Below, piece after piece: positions 41,455 through 52,940 of a stretch of 64,000 bases of DNA. Below the pieces are notes generated by a model. That model was not told the origin of the DNA. It searched no databases and saw only the letters and a program-made list of their open reading frames with translations. The position numbers and the translations under genes are program-made. Every line of letters begins with the position of its first letter. The first letter of the stretch is position 1. The stretch spans positions 1 to 64,000 of the forward strand of contig NZ_JAFEIG010000031.1 of NCBI RefSeq assembly GCF_017495225.1, given 5' to 3'. This DNA is from Daejeonella sp. (GTDB lineage: Bacteria; Bacteroidota; Bacteroidia; Sphingobacteriales; Sphingobacteriaceae).

Positions 41455-42228
41455 CTAAAACCCCCTCCTCAACATCTCTGCAAATTCATTGGGTAGCGGA
41501 CTATCCTCAATACCCTTTGCAGCCTTTTCAACATCGTATTCAAAACGCAGAAACTCGACTGAAATAGCCTCTTTATTGAATTTACTAGATTCAGAATTTA
41601 TATTTAATATCACATAACAACCTCTCTTATCTGCATCTTTTGGCTTACCAACTGATCCAATATTAATGGCATGTCGATACGGTTGTCCTTCCAAATCACC
41701 TGAAGGTAAAACTCGATGGTAAGGCTTATGAGTATGCCCAAAACATAAAATATCCGCATCCGCATCTTCTAAAATGCGCATTAAACTTTTCTCCTCACGA
41801 TCTTCAAAAAGATATTCGTTAATCTTCCTCGGACTCCCGTGCACCAAAAGCAAATTCATTTGTTCTTGATTCAACTTAAACTCCACTCGAATATGAGATG
41901 GCAGCGTACGCAAATAATTACGCTCTTTAGGCTGTACTAAATGATTGGTATAAGAAATAGAAATTTTTCCCATATCCTTTTCATTATCAGTCTTATAGGC
42001 GCATCCACATTGATCACTCATCAAACCTATTCCCTCATCGTAATTTCCAGCAATTGTCGGAATCCCCCTTCTCCTAATCTCATTAATTACTTCATTAGGC
42101 CAAACATTATAGCCTACAAGGTCGCCTAGGCAGTAAATAGCATCTACATCTTGCTGGTCAATACTCGCTAAACAGGCCTCCAATGCCGGTAAATTGGCAT
42201 GTATATCCGAAAATAAGGCAATTTTCAT
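41455..42228 (-). CDS. Metallophosphoesterase (calcineurin-like, YfcE/MJ0936-type)
   Basis: This 257-aa cytoplasmic protein has the standard metal-binding motifs in order: SDIHANLPAL (Asp8, His10), LGDLVGY (~34-40), GNYDE (~60; Tyr in place of the usual His of GNHD), VHGSPRKINEY (~130) and GHTHKPYHR (~165). It should hydrolyse phosphodiesters with Mn or Fe; the substrate is unknown. It starts 1 bp after the stop of the upstream ACR3 gene, so the two are translationally coupled and cotranscribed. The final residues (FAEMLRRGF) end next to the repeat-rich spacer. Confidence 0.9.
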   Translation of the reverse strand: MKIALFSDIHANLPALEACLASIDQQDVDAIYCLGDLVGYNVWPNEVINEIRRRGIPTIAGNYDEGIGLMSDQCGCAYKTDNEKDMGKISISYTNHLVQPKERNYLRTLPSHIRVEFKLNQEQMNLLLVHGSPRKINEYLFEDREEKSLMRILEDADADILCFGHTHKPYHRVLPSGDLEGQPYRHAINIGSVGKPKDADKRGCYVILNINSESSKFNKEAISVEFLRFEYDVEKAAKGIEDSPLPNEFAEMLRRGF

Positions 42229-42229
42229 A

Positions 42230-43297
42230 TTATGATTTCTTATAAAATTTATCTCTTAACCAAAATGCAACGTTTACCAGAATGATGAGGGCCGGAACCT
42301 CAACCAAGGGACCAATAACACCTGCAAAAGCTTGTCCGCTATTAATGCCATAAACTCCAATGGCAACAGCAATAGCCAACTCAAAATTATTACCAGATGC
42401 TGTAAATGCGATGGAAGTGTTTGTGCTATAATCAGCTCCCATCTTTTTCCCAATCAGAAAACTAATGAAAAACATCAAGGCAAAGTAAATAACCAAAGGA
42501 ATTGCTATTCGAACCACATCGAAAGGAATTTCAACAATTAGCTGCCCTTTTAAGCTAAACATCAAAACAATGGTAAAAAGAAGAGCTAATAAAGTTATTG
42601 GTGATACTTTCGGAATAAATTTTTCTGTAAACCAGTCCTCCCCTTTTAAGCGAATTAAAATAAAACGGGTAAGAAATCCCGCCAAAAAAGGAATTCCCAA
42701 ATAAATTCCTACGCTAATGGCAATTTCAAGCATAGTAATCGGAACAATCGTACCCGAAAAACCAAACAATGGAGGAAGCACAGTGATGAAAAAATAAGCA
42801 TAAACACTGTGGAGTAATACCTGAAAAATACTGTTTAATGCCACCAAACCAGCTGCATACTCACGATTTCCCTCGGCAAGCTCATTCCAAACAATCACCA
42901 TGGCAATACAACGAGCTAAACCAATTAAAATTAAACCCACCATATATTCTGGATAATCATGTAAGAAAATAATGGCTAAGAAAAACATCAAAATGGGACC
43001 GATAATCCAATTCAAAAACAAGGAGACTGATAGCACCTTTGTATTCTTAAACACCTCTCCCAAGCGATTGTAACGCACTTTGGTGAAAGGCGGATACATC
43101 ATCAAAATCAATCCAATTGCTAAAGGAATATTTGTGGTACCTTGTGAAAGTGAGTTAATCCAAGTAGATGAATCAGGCATAAAATGACCAATTCCAATTC
43201 CTAAGGCCATGGCCATAAAAATCCAAAGTGTCAAAAAACGATCTAAAAAACTAAGCTTCTTCCTTTCTACTACTGGTGCACAACTGTTAACTGACAT
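42230..43297 (-). CDS. acr3: ACR3 family arsenite efflux permease
   Basis: The protein is 355 aa with about ten transmembrane segments. Conserved ACR3 motifs are visible: [16 protein letters not shown] with the conserved Cys near residue 128, [18 protein letters not shown], and [13 protein letters not shown] near the C terminus. It should export arsenite (possibly antimonite) across the inner membrane using the proton-motive force. The ATG at 43297 precedes a short hydrophilic tail ([14 protein letters not shown]). No ArsR repressor or ArsC reductase is adjacent. A metallophosphoesterase follows with a 1-bp gap, which is an unusual partner. Confidence 0.93.
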   Translation of the reverse strand: MSVNSCAPVVERKKLSFLDRFLTLWIFMAMALGIGIGHFMPDSSTWINSLSQGTTNIPLAIGLILMMYPPFTKVRYNRLGEVFKNTKVLSVSLFLNWIIGPILMFFLAIIFLHDYPEYMVGLILIGLARCIAMVIVWNELAEGNREYAAGLVALNSIFQVLLHSVYAYFFITVLPPLFGFSGTIVPITMLEIAISVGIYLGIPFLAGFLTRFILIRLKGEDWFTEKFIPKVSPITLLALLFTIVLMFSLKGQLIVEIPFDVVRIAIPLVIYFALMFFISFLIGKKMGADYSTNTSIAFTASGNNFELAIAVAIGVYGINSGQAFAGVIGPLVEVPALIILVNVAFWLRDKFYKKS

Positions 43298-43389
43298 AAT
43301 TTTTACTTCTATATCGCAATATTACGATTTATATGTTAATTTTAGATTAATTTATTGAAATCATTAAAAAAGCTATCAATTGTGGAGAT

Positions 43390-43470
43390 ACTCTCTGCGT
43401 CAATCCGTGAAATCTGCGGGAGTTTATTTTTTATTTCCCGCAGATTCCGCTGAATTCCGCTGATTTTAAC
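43390..43470. repeat. CTGCG-type hairpin repeat
   Basis: AATCTGCGGGA (43411-43421) pairs perfectly with TCCCGCAGATT (43436-43446). The flanks ctctgcgtcaatccgtg and attccgctgattt belong to the same word family as 41162-41222. It is located in the divergent spacer between acr3 and the acetylesterase gene and contains no gene. Confidence 0.7.
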
Positions 43471-43588
43471 ACTGTGGTCCTCTGCTTGGAGTTGTCACCC
43501 TACCAGTCTCGTCATTAACCCTCATTAATAACAATTCGTTTAATAAAGCCAATAATTTTTCATAATTTCCCTCATTCAAATCCTAAAA

Positions 43589-45106
43589 ATGAATCTCAAA
43601 CAAACTAAAACGACTCTCCTACTTATTTTACTGCTCATCCCTTTTCTAGGATTCGCACAAGTCAAACTAGCTAAGATTTTTTCAAATAATATGGTTCTGC
43701 AACAAAATGAACCCATTCGTATTTGGGGAAAAGGCACTCCTGGAGAAACTATTTTAGTGGATTTTGCAAATGAAAAACAAAGTTTTAAGGTGAATCAAGA
43801 CTCTTCGTGGTTGGTTTCATTTAAAAGTCAGAAATTTAATACAAAGGGCCAGTCTCTTAAAGTTCAATCAACTGGTCAAAAAATAGAACTTCAAAACATC
43901 CTTATCGGTGATGTGTGGTTATGTATCGGACAATCGAATATGGAATGGCCAATGATGCGTGAGATGCACTATAAATCCGAAATAAAGGAAAGCAATCAGG
44001 CAAACTTGCGCTTCTATAACCCAAGCTATGCGGGCAAAAATACCTACAATATTCCCTTTTCTGATTCTATCATAAAGAAGCTTAACCCACATGATTTTTA
44101 TCAAGGAGAGTGGCAAATTAGCGACTCCAACACCTTTAAAGCTATGAGCGCGGTAGGATATTATTTTGGGAAAAGAATTAATCAGGAAACTGGAATACCT
44201 ATCGGGTTAATTAATATTTCGATTGGAGGTGCACCCCTTGAGACATTTATCAGCCTAAATGCATTAAAAAATGATCCACAGTTCGCTGATAAAACTAAAG
44301 GAAATTGGCTTGAAAATAAGTCGCTACCAGAATGGACTAAAGAGCGTGGGCGACAAAATACTACAGGAAAGAAAAACATACCTAGCGATGAAATTGGTCC
44401 CAATCACCCTTTCAAAACAGGTTTTGCCTTCCAATCTGGTATAGAGCCTATTATTAACATGCCAATCAAAGGAATTCTTAATTACCAAGGGGAAAGCAAT
44501 GCTCAAGAAATAGAACGAGTGAATGAATATGCCACCCTATCAGCTCTGATGGTCAAAAACTATCGTGAACTATGGAAAAATCCTAAAATGCCCTATTATT
44601 TTGTGCAATTATCGTCCATTGACACCCTTCAATATAAAGGTCATTTATGGCCTCAATTCAGGGATGAACAAAGAAAAACATTGCAAATGATTCCTAATAG
44701 CGGCATGGCAGTAAGTAGCGATATTGGTGCAAAAAATGATGTGCATCCCACAAATAAAAAAGATGTTGGCGCACGACTCGCTCAATGGGCATTAGCAAAA
44801 ACTTATGGTAAAAAAATCATTCATGCTGGTCCGATGCCACTAAATGCAAAATACAAAAATGGTAGCTTAATCATCACATTTGAAAATCCAGGAGCTTTCT
44901 TATCCACTTCAGATGACCAATCGCCCCGCGGATTCTCAATCGATGGTAAAAATGAAATTGATGCAAAAATCCTTAAAAACAGGGTTATTATTCCCCTTTC
45001 AGAAAAACCAAAACATGTATTTTATGCTTGGAAACCCTTCACAGATGCTAATTTGATTAATTCGGAGAAATTGCCAGCCTCTACATTTAAATTAAAAATA
45101 CAATAA
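43589..45106 (+). CDS. Exported sialate O-acetylesterase-like (SASA) esterase
   Basis: The protein is 505 aa with a signal peptide (TTLLLILLLIPFLGFAQ). It has the SASA block GDVWLCIGQSNMEWPM with the nucleophile Ser near residue 115, the second block NYQGESNA near residue 300, and a C-terminal DVHPTNKKDVG holding the Asp/His of the SGNH-like triad. It removes O-acetyl groups from sugars, either sialic acids or acetylated plant or other polysaccharides, in the periplasm or outer membrane. The amidohydrolase gene starts 40 bp downstream on the same strand and is probably cotranscribed. Confidence 0.9.
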   Translation: MNLKQTKTTLLLILLLIPFLGFAQVKLAKIFSNNMVLQQNEPIRIWGKGTPGETILVDFANEKQSFKVNQDSSWLVSFKSQKFNTKGQSLKVQSTGQKIELQNILIGDVWLCIGQSNMEWPMMREMHYKSEIKESNQANLRFYNPSYAGKNTYNIPFSDSIIKKLNPHDFYQGEWQISDSNTFKAMSAVGYYFGKRINQETGIPIGLINISIGGAPLETFISLNALKNDPQFADKTKGNWLENKSLPEWTKERGRQNTTGKKNIPSDEIGPNHPFKTGFAFQSGIEPIINMPIKGILNYQGESNAQEIERVNEYATLSALMVKNYRELWKNPKMPYYFVQLSSIDTLQYKGHLWPQFRDEQRKTLQMIPNSGMAVSSDIGAKNDVHPTNKKDVGARLAQWALAKTYGKKIIHAGPMPLNAKYKNGSLIITFENPGAFLSTSDDQSPRGFSIDGKNEIDAKILKNRVIIPLSEKPKHVFYAWKPFTDANLINSEKLPASTFKLKIQ

Positions 45107-45146
45107 GCCTTAAAAACGACATTCAAAAAAATTCTTATATTTCTCA

Positions 45147-46739
45147 ATGAAAAATTCAATTTCAAAATTGCTATTCGTCATTATTTTCTTTCCATTCTTT
45201 GGTATCGCTCAAATTAAGTCGGCTCCAGAGCGGGCAGAAGGCGAAGGACCATTCAATAAACTCATAATCAGAGGAGTAAACCTAATTGATGGTACTGGCG
45301 CCCCTGCCATCGGTCCCGTAGATATTGTCGTAGAAAAAAATAAAATCACTGAAATAAAAGTGGTAGGATATCCTGGTTTAGCGATTAAAGAAGATAGGCG
45401 GCCAAAAGCAGCACCTGACGATAAAGTTTTAGATTTAGAAGGCCATTATTTATTACCAGGATTAATTGATATGCATGGGCATATTGGCGGCACAGGTCAA
45501 GGTACTCCCGCCGAATATGTATTTAAGCTATGGATGGCCCATGGAATTACTACCGTACGTGATCCATCTACTGGTAACGGATTGAACTGGGTGCTTGATC
45601 AGAAAAAGAAATCGGCAGCCAACCTAATTACTGCACCTCGAATATTGGCTTATACAGGCTTCGGACAAGGAGCAGCAAAGCCAATTACTAACGCAGCCGA
45701 AGCTAAGGCATGGGTAAATGAAAATGCTGCTAAAGGTGCCGATGGAATTAAATTTTTTGGAGCAAAACCTGAAGTAATGAAGGCTGCTTTAGAGGAAAAT
45801 AAGCGTATCGGCTTACGTTCTGGAATGCACCACGCTCAAATGGATGTGGCACGCTGGAATGTACTTCAATCTGCACGTGCCGGACTTACCTCCATGGAAC
45901 ACTGGTACGGATTACCAGAAGCGCTCTTGCTAGATCGTACCATTCAAGATTATCCACTCAACTATAATTATCAAAAGGAGCAACATCGATTTGCGGAAGC
46001 TGGTAAATTATGGAAACAAGCTGCTCCACCCTATTCAGAACATTGGAATAAGGTAATGCAAGAACTCCTTGACTTAGATTTTACCCTCGATCCTACCTTC
46101 AATATTTATGAAGCTAATCGTGATTTAATGAAAGCCCGAAGAGCTGAATGGCATGACGAGTATACTTTACCTTCGTTGTGGCGCTTTTACAAGCCCAACA
46201 GAGAGTCGCATGGATCTTATTGGTTCGACTGGACAACCGAAGAAGAAATTCAGTGGAAAGAGAATTATAGGCTTTGGATGACCTTCGTAAACGAATATAA
46301 AAATCGTGGCGGAAGAGTAACAGCAGGATCAGATTCAGGATTTATCTATCAACTTTATGGCTTTGGTTATATCCGAGAATTAGAATTACTCCGTGAAGCA
46401 GGATTCCACCCATTAGAAGTAATCCGTTCCGCTACTATGTATGCTTCTCAAGCTTTAGGTATGGAAAAGGAAATTGGCACCGTTGAAGTTGGTAAATTAG
46501 CTGATTTCGTAATTCTAAAGGAAAATCCACTTCAAAACCTAAAAGTTCTTTACGGCACAGGTGCAATCCGCATCGATGAAAATAATGAACCTATACGTGT
46601 TGGTGGCGTAAAATACACCGTAAAAGATGGAATCGTGTACGATGCAAAACAATTACTAGAAGACACACGAAAAATTGTTCAAGAAGCGAAAGTAAAAGAA
46701 AACATAAAAAGCTTGAAACAACCAGGATTGGATTGGTAA
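45147..46739 (+). CDS. Exported amidohydrolase family protein (imidazolonepropionase-like)
   Basis: The protein is 530 aa with a signal peptide (LLFVIIFFPFFGIAQ). It shows the metal-dependent amidohydrolase layout: an N-terminal beta-sandwich (RGVNLIDGTGAPAIG), the HxH motif in LPGLIDMHGHIGG near residue 107, GLRSGMHHAQMD near 230, the SMEHWYG segment, GSDSGFIYQ near 394, and a C-terminal VEVGKLADFVILKENPL. It hydrolyses a cyclic or linear amide (dipeptidase or prolidase-like); the substrate is not predictable. It forms a probable operon with the SASA esterase. The position also fits the secreted-enzyme theme of 37-47 kb. Confidence 0.88.
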   Translation: MKNSISKLLFVIIFFPFFGIAQIKSAPERAEGEGPFNKLIIRGVNLIDGTGAPAIGPVDIVVEKNKITEIKVVGYPGLAIKEDRRPKAAPDDKVLDLEGHYLLPGLIDMHGHIGGTGQGTPAEYVFKLWMAHGITTVRDPSTGNGLNWVLDQKKKSAANLITAPRILAYTGFGQGAAKPITNAAEAKAWVNENAAKGADGIKFFGAKPEVMKAALEENKRIGLRSGMHHAQMDVARWNVLQSARAGLTSMEHWYGLPEALLLDRTIQDYPLNYNYQKEQHRFAEAGKLWKQAAPPYSEHWNKVMQELLDLDFTLDPTFNIYEANRDLMKARRAEWHDEYTLPSLWRFYKPNRESHGSYWFDWTTEEEIQWKENYRLWMTFVNEYKNRGGRVTAGSDSGFIYQLYGFGYIRELELLREAGFHPLEVIRSATMYASQALGMEKEIGTVEVGKLADFVILKENPLQNLKVLYGTGAIRIDENNEPIRVGGVKYTVKDGIVYDAKQLLEDTRKIVQEAKVKENIKSLKQPGLDW

Positions 46740-46805
46740 ATGAGATATGAGAATTGAGATGTGAGATGTGAGATAAGAGATGTGAGACAAGAGATGTGAG
46801 ACACG
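46740..46805. repeat. GAGATGTGAGAT word array
   Basis: About seven imperfect copies of TGAGATRTGAGA immediately follow the amidohydrolase stop. The words match those at 40830-40870 and (reverse complement) at 56690-56740. They are non-coding. Confidence 0.75.
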
Positions 46806-46828
46806 TAACATCCATATAAAATAACAAA

Positions 46829-46857
46829 AAAACCTCTCGATCAAATCGAGAGGTTAA
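46829..46857 (-). terminator. Rho-independent terminator
   Basis: AACCTCTCGAT (46831-46841) pairs perfectly with ATCGAGAGGTT (46845-46855). In the minus direction the stem is followed by a T run (TTTTTTGTT), so it suits the small secreted protein gene ending at 46972. A reading for the plus-strand amidohydrolase is less likely because no T run follows. Confidence 0.75.
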
Positions 46858-46971
46858 AAATAGGTTTATATTTAAGAATGTTAATTGCTTGGAAAACACC
46901 GGCCAAGACAATTATTAGGAAAGAACACCAACTAAGGCAAATAATTTCAATAAATCATCGAAATTGATATG

Positions 46972-47349
46972 TTACTTTTTCTTGTTGGTATTTTTCAATA
47001 TATAATAATGGGTGGTATTATTAAAATCTGCATTCGACTCTGGAGTTACGTATGAACTTACTAGTTCAAAACCATAACTTGAAAAGAAGTTTAATGCATC
47101 CATCATTGAATTGAACTTAACAATTTTTCCAGCTTCATCTCTAACTGTATTATCTTTCCCTGAAGAAAACATTTTAGTTCTTTGTCCGAAATCAATTTGC
47201 ACCCTTGGCTTAGCAGCAAGAGGTTTTGCTTCTCCAACAATTTGAACATAATTTACATCAATGTCCTTTACTGGAACGTCATTGATTGTTTGAGCTTTTA
47301 AGAAAAAAGAAGAAGTTAATAAAGTTAAGGTTAATAAGATTTGTTTCAT
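46972..47349 (-). CDS. Small secreted hypothetical protein
   Basis: The protein is 125 aa with a clear signal peptide (KQILLTLTLLTSSFFLKAQ). The mature part contains VNYVQIVGEAKPLAAKPRVQ, DFGQRTKMFSSGKDN, and NSMMDALNFFSSYGFELVSSY, followed by a Lys-rich end (ILKNTNKKK). It has no Cys and no lipobox. I do not recognise the family. The pattern (target sequence, Gly-containing loop, then a regular alpha-helix and strand ending) suggests a small folded periplasmic domain. It stands alone between a repeat array and the katG terminator. Confidence 0.75.
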   Translation of the reverse strand: MKQILLTLTLLTSSFFLKAQTINDVPVKDIDVNYVQIVGEAKPLAAKPRVQIDFGQRTKMFSSGKDNTVRDEAGKIVKFNSMMDALNFFSSYGFELVSSYVTPESNADFNNTTHYYILKNTNKKK

Positions 47350-47601
47350 TTTACGATTTTTATTAATTTAAAATTTAAATTTCATGTTTCAACACCTATT
47401 TTATATTCACTAAACGACATAAAATTAATTTTATTTTATCAGGACTCAAATTTATTAATCTGAGAGAATCATTAAACTCTGTTGGAAATAAAAAACAGGC
47501 TTTTCTTTGTCTTTATCCCGTGGCTCGCTATGTTCTATTAACAAATAAGATGTTTAGTGGAGAACAACAAACACAGAGTAAAGAGCTTTCCCTCTGACGC
47601 A
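47350..47601. other. Intergenic spacer without recognised gene
   Basis: AT-rich spacer between the small secreted protein gene (upstream side) and the katG terminator. No ORF with family resemblance, RNA gene or repeat was found on either strand. Confidence 0.5.
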
Positions 47602-47640
47602 AAAAAAAGAGGCAGCCTGAAAAGGCCACCTCTTTTTTCT
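47602..47640 (-). terminator. Bidirectional terminator after katG
   Basis: AGAGG-ca-GCCT, then a GAAA loop, then AGGC-ca-CCTCT, flanked by an A run on the left and a T run on the right. Both strands therefore read a hairpin followed by T residues. It lies about 50 bp past the katG stop. Confidence 0.8.
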
Positions 47641-47691
47641 ATTGTCGGTTTATCCTGGGGTACGGTGACAACACCGACCACAAATACCACC

Positions 47692-49935
<2,244 letters not shown>

Positions 49936-49938
49936 TTA

Positions 49939-49973
49939 CAAATCTATAATTTTATCTGATCATTACAGTTCAA
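49939..49973 (-). promoter_or_regulatory. Candidate katG promoter
   Basis: Read on the minus strand, TAGATTTG (49946-49939) matches the Bacteroidota -7 consensus TAnnTTTG exactly, 24 bases upstream of the katG ATG. TTG at 49973-49971 may be the -33 element, although its 24-nt spacing is a little long. No OxyR-like site was recognised by eye. Confidence 0.45.
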
Positions 49974-50211
49974 TAAAATCTATGCACATATAGATGAAAT
50001 CTATAATGTTTAGCATTTTTATAAGATTTACGAATAAAGTATCATCGCATTCCTCAAAAAATAAAAAACTAAAAACAGGGTAAATTGTTCTAAACACATA
50101 ACTGTAATAAATCAATTAATAGATGTAAAACCCAATTTTCGACCCAGTTAATATTTATCTAATTTTATCGTAATAATCTTATTGATATTAAATTTTCTTA
50201 AGCACCTTTCC

Positions 50212-50219
50212 TATATTTG
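50212..50219 (+). promoter_or_regulatory. Candidate promoter for the DUF2911 gene
   Basis: TATATTTG fits the TAnnTTTG -7 consensus exactly and lies 21 bases before ATG 50241. It overlaps the alternative TTG start at 50217, which argues for ATG 50241 as the real start. Confidence 0.45.
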
Positions 50220-50240
50220 TTAAAAACCAATAAAATAAAC

Positions 50241-50741
50241 ATGAAAAAAGCAATCTTTTTATTATTGACCACAGGTCTATTTAGCGCTTTCACAGCATGC
50301 GCTCAAAGACCAAGCCCACAGGCTAAAGTTTCTGAAACTACTTCTGCAGGAGTAAAAATCACTATCGATTACAGTCAGCCGGCTGTTAAAGGTAGAACTA
50401 TCGGAAAAGATATCGCTCCTTATGGAAAAGTTTGGCGCACCGGCGCAAATGAAGCTACTTGGATGGAAGTTTCTAAAGATGTTAAAGTTGAAGGTAAAGC
50501 TTTAAAAGCGGGCAAATATGGCATCTGGACTATCCCAGGCGAAAAAGAGTGGACTATCATCTTTAACAGCAAATCAAATGTAAGCGGTACTGCTTATAGC
50601 GAAGCTGATGATGTTCTTCGTGTGAAAGTAAAACCTGGTAAATCAGCGAGCTTTACAGAACGTCTTACTTTTACCATTGCAAAAACAGGACTTGTTTCTC
50701 TAGCTTGGGGAGATCACCAAGTTAATTTTAACGTAAAATAA
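50241..50741 (+). CDS. DUF2911 family exported protein
   Basis: ATG 50241 (MKKAIFLLLTTGLFSAFTACAQ) gives a 166-aa protein with a signal peptide and a possible lipobox Cys (FTAC). An in-frame TTG at 50217 is less likely because it overlaps a promoter motif. DUF2911 features are visible: DYSQPAVKGRTI, YGKVWRTGANEATWMEVSKDV, EGKALKAGKYGIWTIPGEKEWTIIF and VSLAWGDHQVNFNVK. The family is common in Bacteroidota and of unknown function, with a probable beta-sandwich fold. The gene has its own promoter candidate and a strong terminator. Confidence 0.88.
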   Translation: MKKAIFLLLTTGLFSAFTACAQRPSPQAKVSETTSAGVKITIDYSQPAVKGRTIGKDIAPYGKVWRTGANEATWMEVSKDVKVEGKALKAGKYGIWTIPGEKEWTIIFNSKSNVSGTAYSEADDVLRVKVKPGKSASFTERLTFTIAKTGLVSLAWGDHQVNFNVK

Positions 50742-50747
50742 ATTTTT

Positions 50748-50785
50748 AACCCATGAAATCTTCATTGAGATTTCATGGGTTTTCT
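50748..50785 (+). terminator. Strong terminator after the DUF2911 gene
   Basis: A 14-bp perfect stem AACCCATGAAATCT (50748-50761) pairs with AGATTTCATGGGTT (50768-50781) over a 6-nt loop, followed by TTCTT. It separates two convergent genes and may serve both. Confidence 0.85.
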
Positions 50786-52467
50786 TATCTAATCAGCATT
50801 ACATTTCCGGAATTTGAATAGGGCTTCGAATTTACCATCCCCTTCAATACCCAATAATAAACTCCACTAGGCACCTCCGTATTCGCCCTAAATCCATTCC
50901 AATAATTAGTAATATCTCGGGTTAAATAAACTACTTCACCCCATCGGTTAAAAATCCTAAACTCACTAACTTTTATCTCATCATTAATAAAAATTGTAAA
51001 TAAATCATTTATCTGATCCCCGTTTGGTGTAAATACAGTGGGTACAGCAAGTTCCGAGGTAAATATTTCTACCCTTGCCTCTAACACCTTTGTACAGCCG
51101 TTTTCACTGCTTAGCTTGATGTAATAGGTTCCTGGGCGACTTATACGCTCTGGTTCTTTCAGCTGAATTGTTGCTGCTGCATCCAACCAATAGCTATATG
51201 CCACATCTAAAAAAGGAATTTTTCGTGTCGTTAAATCAACCGTGCCAGGGTAATTTGCTCTAAAGTTTAAATCTAACTGAACATTTGGGAGTTCAATAAT
51301 GCTCACCTGAGTAGGTAAAACAATAGAACAACCTGATGAACTCAAACCCTTAACATAATAGGTGCCACTCTTTGAAACCGCCTCGGGATTTAATAATGGT
51401 ATAGTAGCCTGACTATCCTTCCAATAGCTATAGCTTAAATCAGAGCTATTTCCTTCCCTTAAAGCCGGGTCTGTAAGATCTACTGATGTACATCGCGCCA
51501 AAGGGTTACGAATGGTCATTACAGCATCTTGAATTGTAGTATATAATATTTGAGTACAACCCAAACCAGGGTAAGGTACCATCTCAATTCCTATTTTAGT
51601 CCCAACCGCCGGCGCTGGCGTCATCTTCAATGTTTCGGAAGTCCCAAGATCAATATTTCGTGCTGCATCAAACCAACGGTAAGAAGCAAATCCTGGTAGT
51701 GCCTTTAATGTAACCGTATTCTTGCTCGTACAAGTCAAATTCCCAGATAATGGGGCAGAACAATCCTCATTGAAATCTACGTATGCATAACCAAAATGCC
51801 CCCCACGAGAACAATCACTAACCGTAAATTCTAAACGTATTGTTTTCCCTAAATAACTGGAAAGGTTTACCAAAACTGGAGCCCATGGCTTATACAATAC
51901 TGTTCGATCTTTCGTTGAAGCAAGAAAACCAGGCAAACCACCACTAGCAACAAACTCAAATGAACCACAATCTGTTGAACTTTCAGTGGCAACATCGAAA
52001 ACACGAGCAGTAAACCTTGGTTGCTCCTCATGTTTATGATCAGGATTCTGAAAAACAACAGCATAATTAAAAGTGATAGAATAAAACTCTACATCTGCTG
52101 GTACCTTTATAGTATAACTGATGCGATCTACTCCCCTGCCTGTTAAATCATTTCCTAAACGGACAATGTTGCTGCTGCCATTTGGCGACTTTAATGGGAA
52201 ATTTCCGTATGGATCCTTTTGGCCAGTATTTTTTATTAAAGTATGTAAACCGGGAATAGGCTTTGTAGGACTAACAGAAATTTTATTTTGATCACTTGGA
52301 AGAGCCGACTTCTCACCTGTTTGAGGTAGTAACCCTTTATAACATTCCCAATTGGCAAAGGTTCCAGATTCAAATCCAATGTTTTCCGGACAAGCTGTAA
52401 TGACTTGTGCTCGCACTTGGATAAGTGCAAAAACAAGTAAAAACATAAGTGCCAAGCTCCGGAACAT
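50785..52467 (-). CDS. T9SS type B sorted surface protein
   Basis: The protein is 560 aa with a signal peptide (LALMFLLVFALIQVRAQ). The N-terminal ~220 aa resemble a jelly-roll carbohydrate-binding-like domain (IGFESGTFANWECYKG, ISYTIKVPADVEFYSITFNYAVVFQ, TIRLEFTVSDCSRGGHFGYAYVDF). Two or three Ig-like or SprB-like segments follow (YSYWKDSQATIPLLNPEAVS and YSYWLDAAATIQLKEPE, each with SGTYYVKG or PGTYYIKL). The C-terminal CHU_C domain reads VPTVFTPNGDQINDLF, FRIFNRWGEVVYLTRD, NYWNGFR, PSGVYYWVLKG. It is exported by T9SS and should be outer-membrane-associated or secreted. The ligand is unknown. Confidence 0.9.
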   Translation of the reverse strand: MFRSLALMFLLVFALIQVRAQVITACPENIGFESGTFANWECYKGLLPQTGEKSALPSDQNKISVSPTKPIPGLHTLIKNTGQKDPYGNFPLKSPNGSSNIVRLGNDLTGRGVDRISYTIKVPADVEFYSITFNYAVVFQNPDHKHEEQPRFTARVFDVATESSTDCGSFEFVASGGLPGFLASTKDRTVLYKPWAPVLVNLSSYLGKTIRLEFTVSDCSRGGHFGYAYVDFNEDCSAPLSGNLTCTSKNTVTLKALPGFASYRWFDAARNIDLGTSETLKMTPAPAVGTKIGIEMVPYPGLGCTQILYTTIQDAVMTIRNPLARCTSVDLTDPALREGNSSDLSYSYWKDSQATIPLLNPEAVSKSGTYYVKGLSSSGCSIVLPTQVSIIELPNVQLDLNFRANYPGTVDLTTRKIPFLDVAYSYWLDAAATIQLKEPERISRPGTYYIKLSSENGCTKVLEARVEIFTSELAVPTVFTPNGDQINDLFTIFINDEIKVSEFRIFNRWGEVVYLTRDITNYWNGFRANTEVPSGVYYWVLKGMVNSKPYSNSGNVMLIR

Positions 52468-52940
52468 AAGGATTCTTATTAAAACACATCTCTGTGTCGT
52501 ATCGTCTAAAATTCATCTGCTTTTTCAATACCTTAATATACAAAAATTTTCTAAATGCAACAAAAATTTAATTAAATAGTTAAAATATTAATAAAATAAA
52601 CCGAACAACATAACAACAACAAACATTCCCATTGTAAAATCGAGTCCAAAATGACAATAAAAGGGCTTTTTCCTCTAGAAAGATAATTTAACTTTAAATA
52701 AAAAAAATAAATAAAAGCAAAAATTAGATCCTGAAATTTCAAAAAAAATGTCCACAGAACACTTCTTGGATGATAAAATCATCTCAAAAAACAAAAAAAA
52801 TAATTTCTTTCTGTTTTATTCTAATCCAAAGTCAAAAAAATAATTCCTCGTTTTGGATGAAAATCTAAGCTATCCTATGATAAAAACACCTAAGAATTTA
52901 AAAGGTTTTATTAAAGAGAAATTTTTCGGTAATTGGTGAA
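52468..52940. other. AT-rich intergenic region
   Basis: About 470 bp between the T9SS gene and lpxB. It contains only a 31-codon ORF on the plus strand at about 52748 (MSTEHFLDDKIISKNKK) with no coding signs. No RNA gene or palindromic element was recognised. The promoter of the T9SS gene should lie at its left end. Confidence 0.5.

Noticed and set aside
46591..46911. Minus-strand ORFs overlapping the amidohydrolase end
   Set aside because: They overlap a real gene and consist of reading through the GAGATGTGAGAT array and a terminator.
52748..52845. Small ORF MSTEHFLDDK in the 52.5-52.9 kb spacer
   Set aside because: It has 31 codons in AT-rich DNA, no ribosome-binding signal and no family resemblance.
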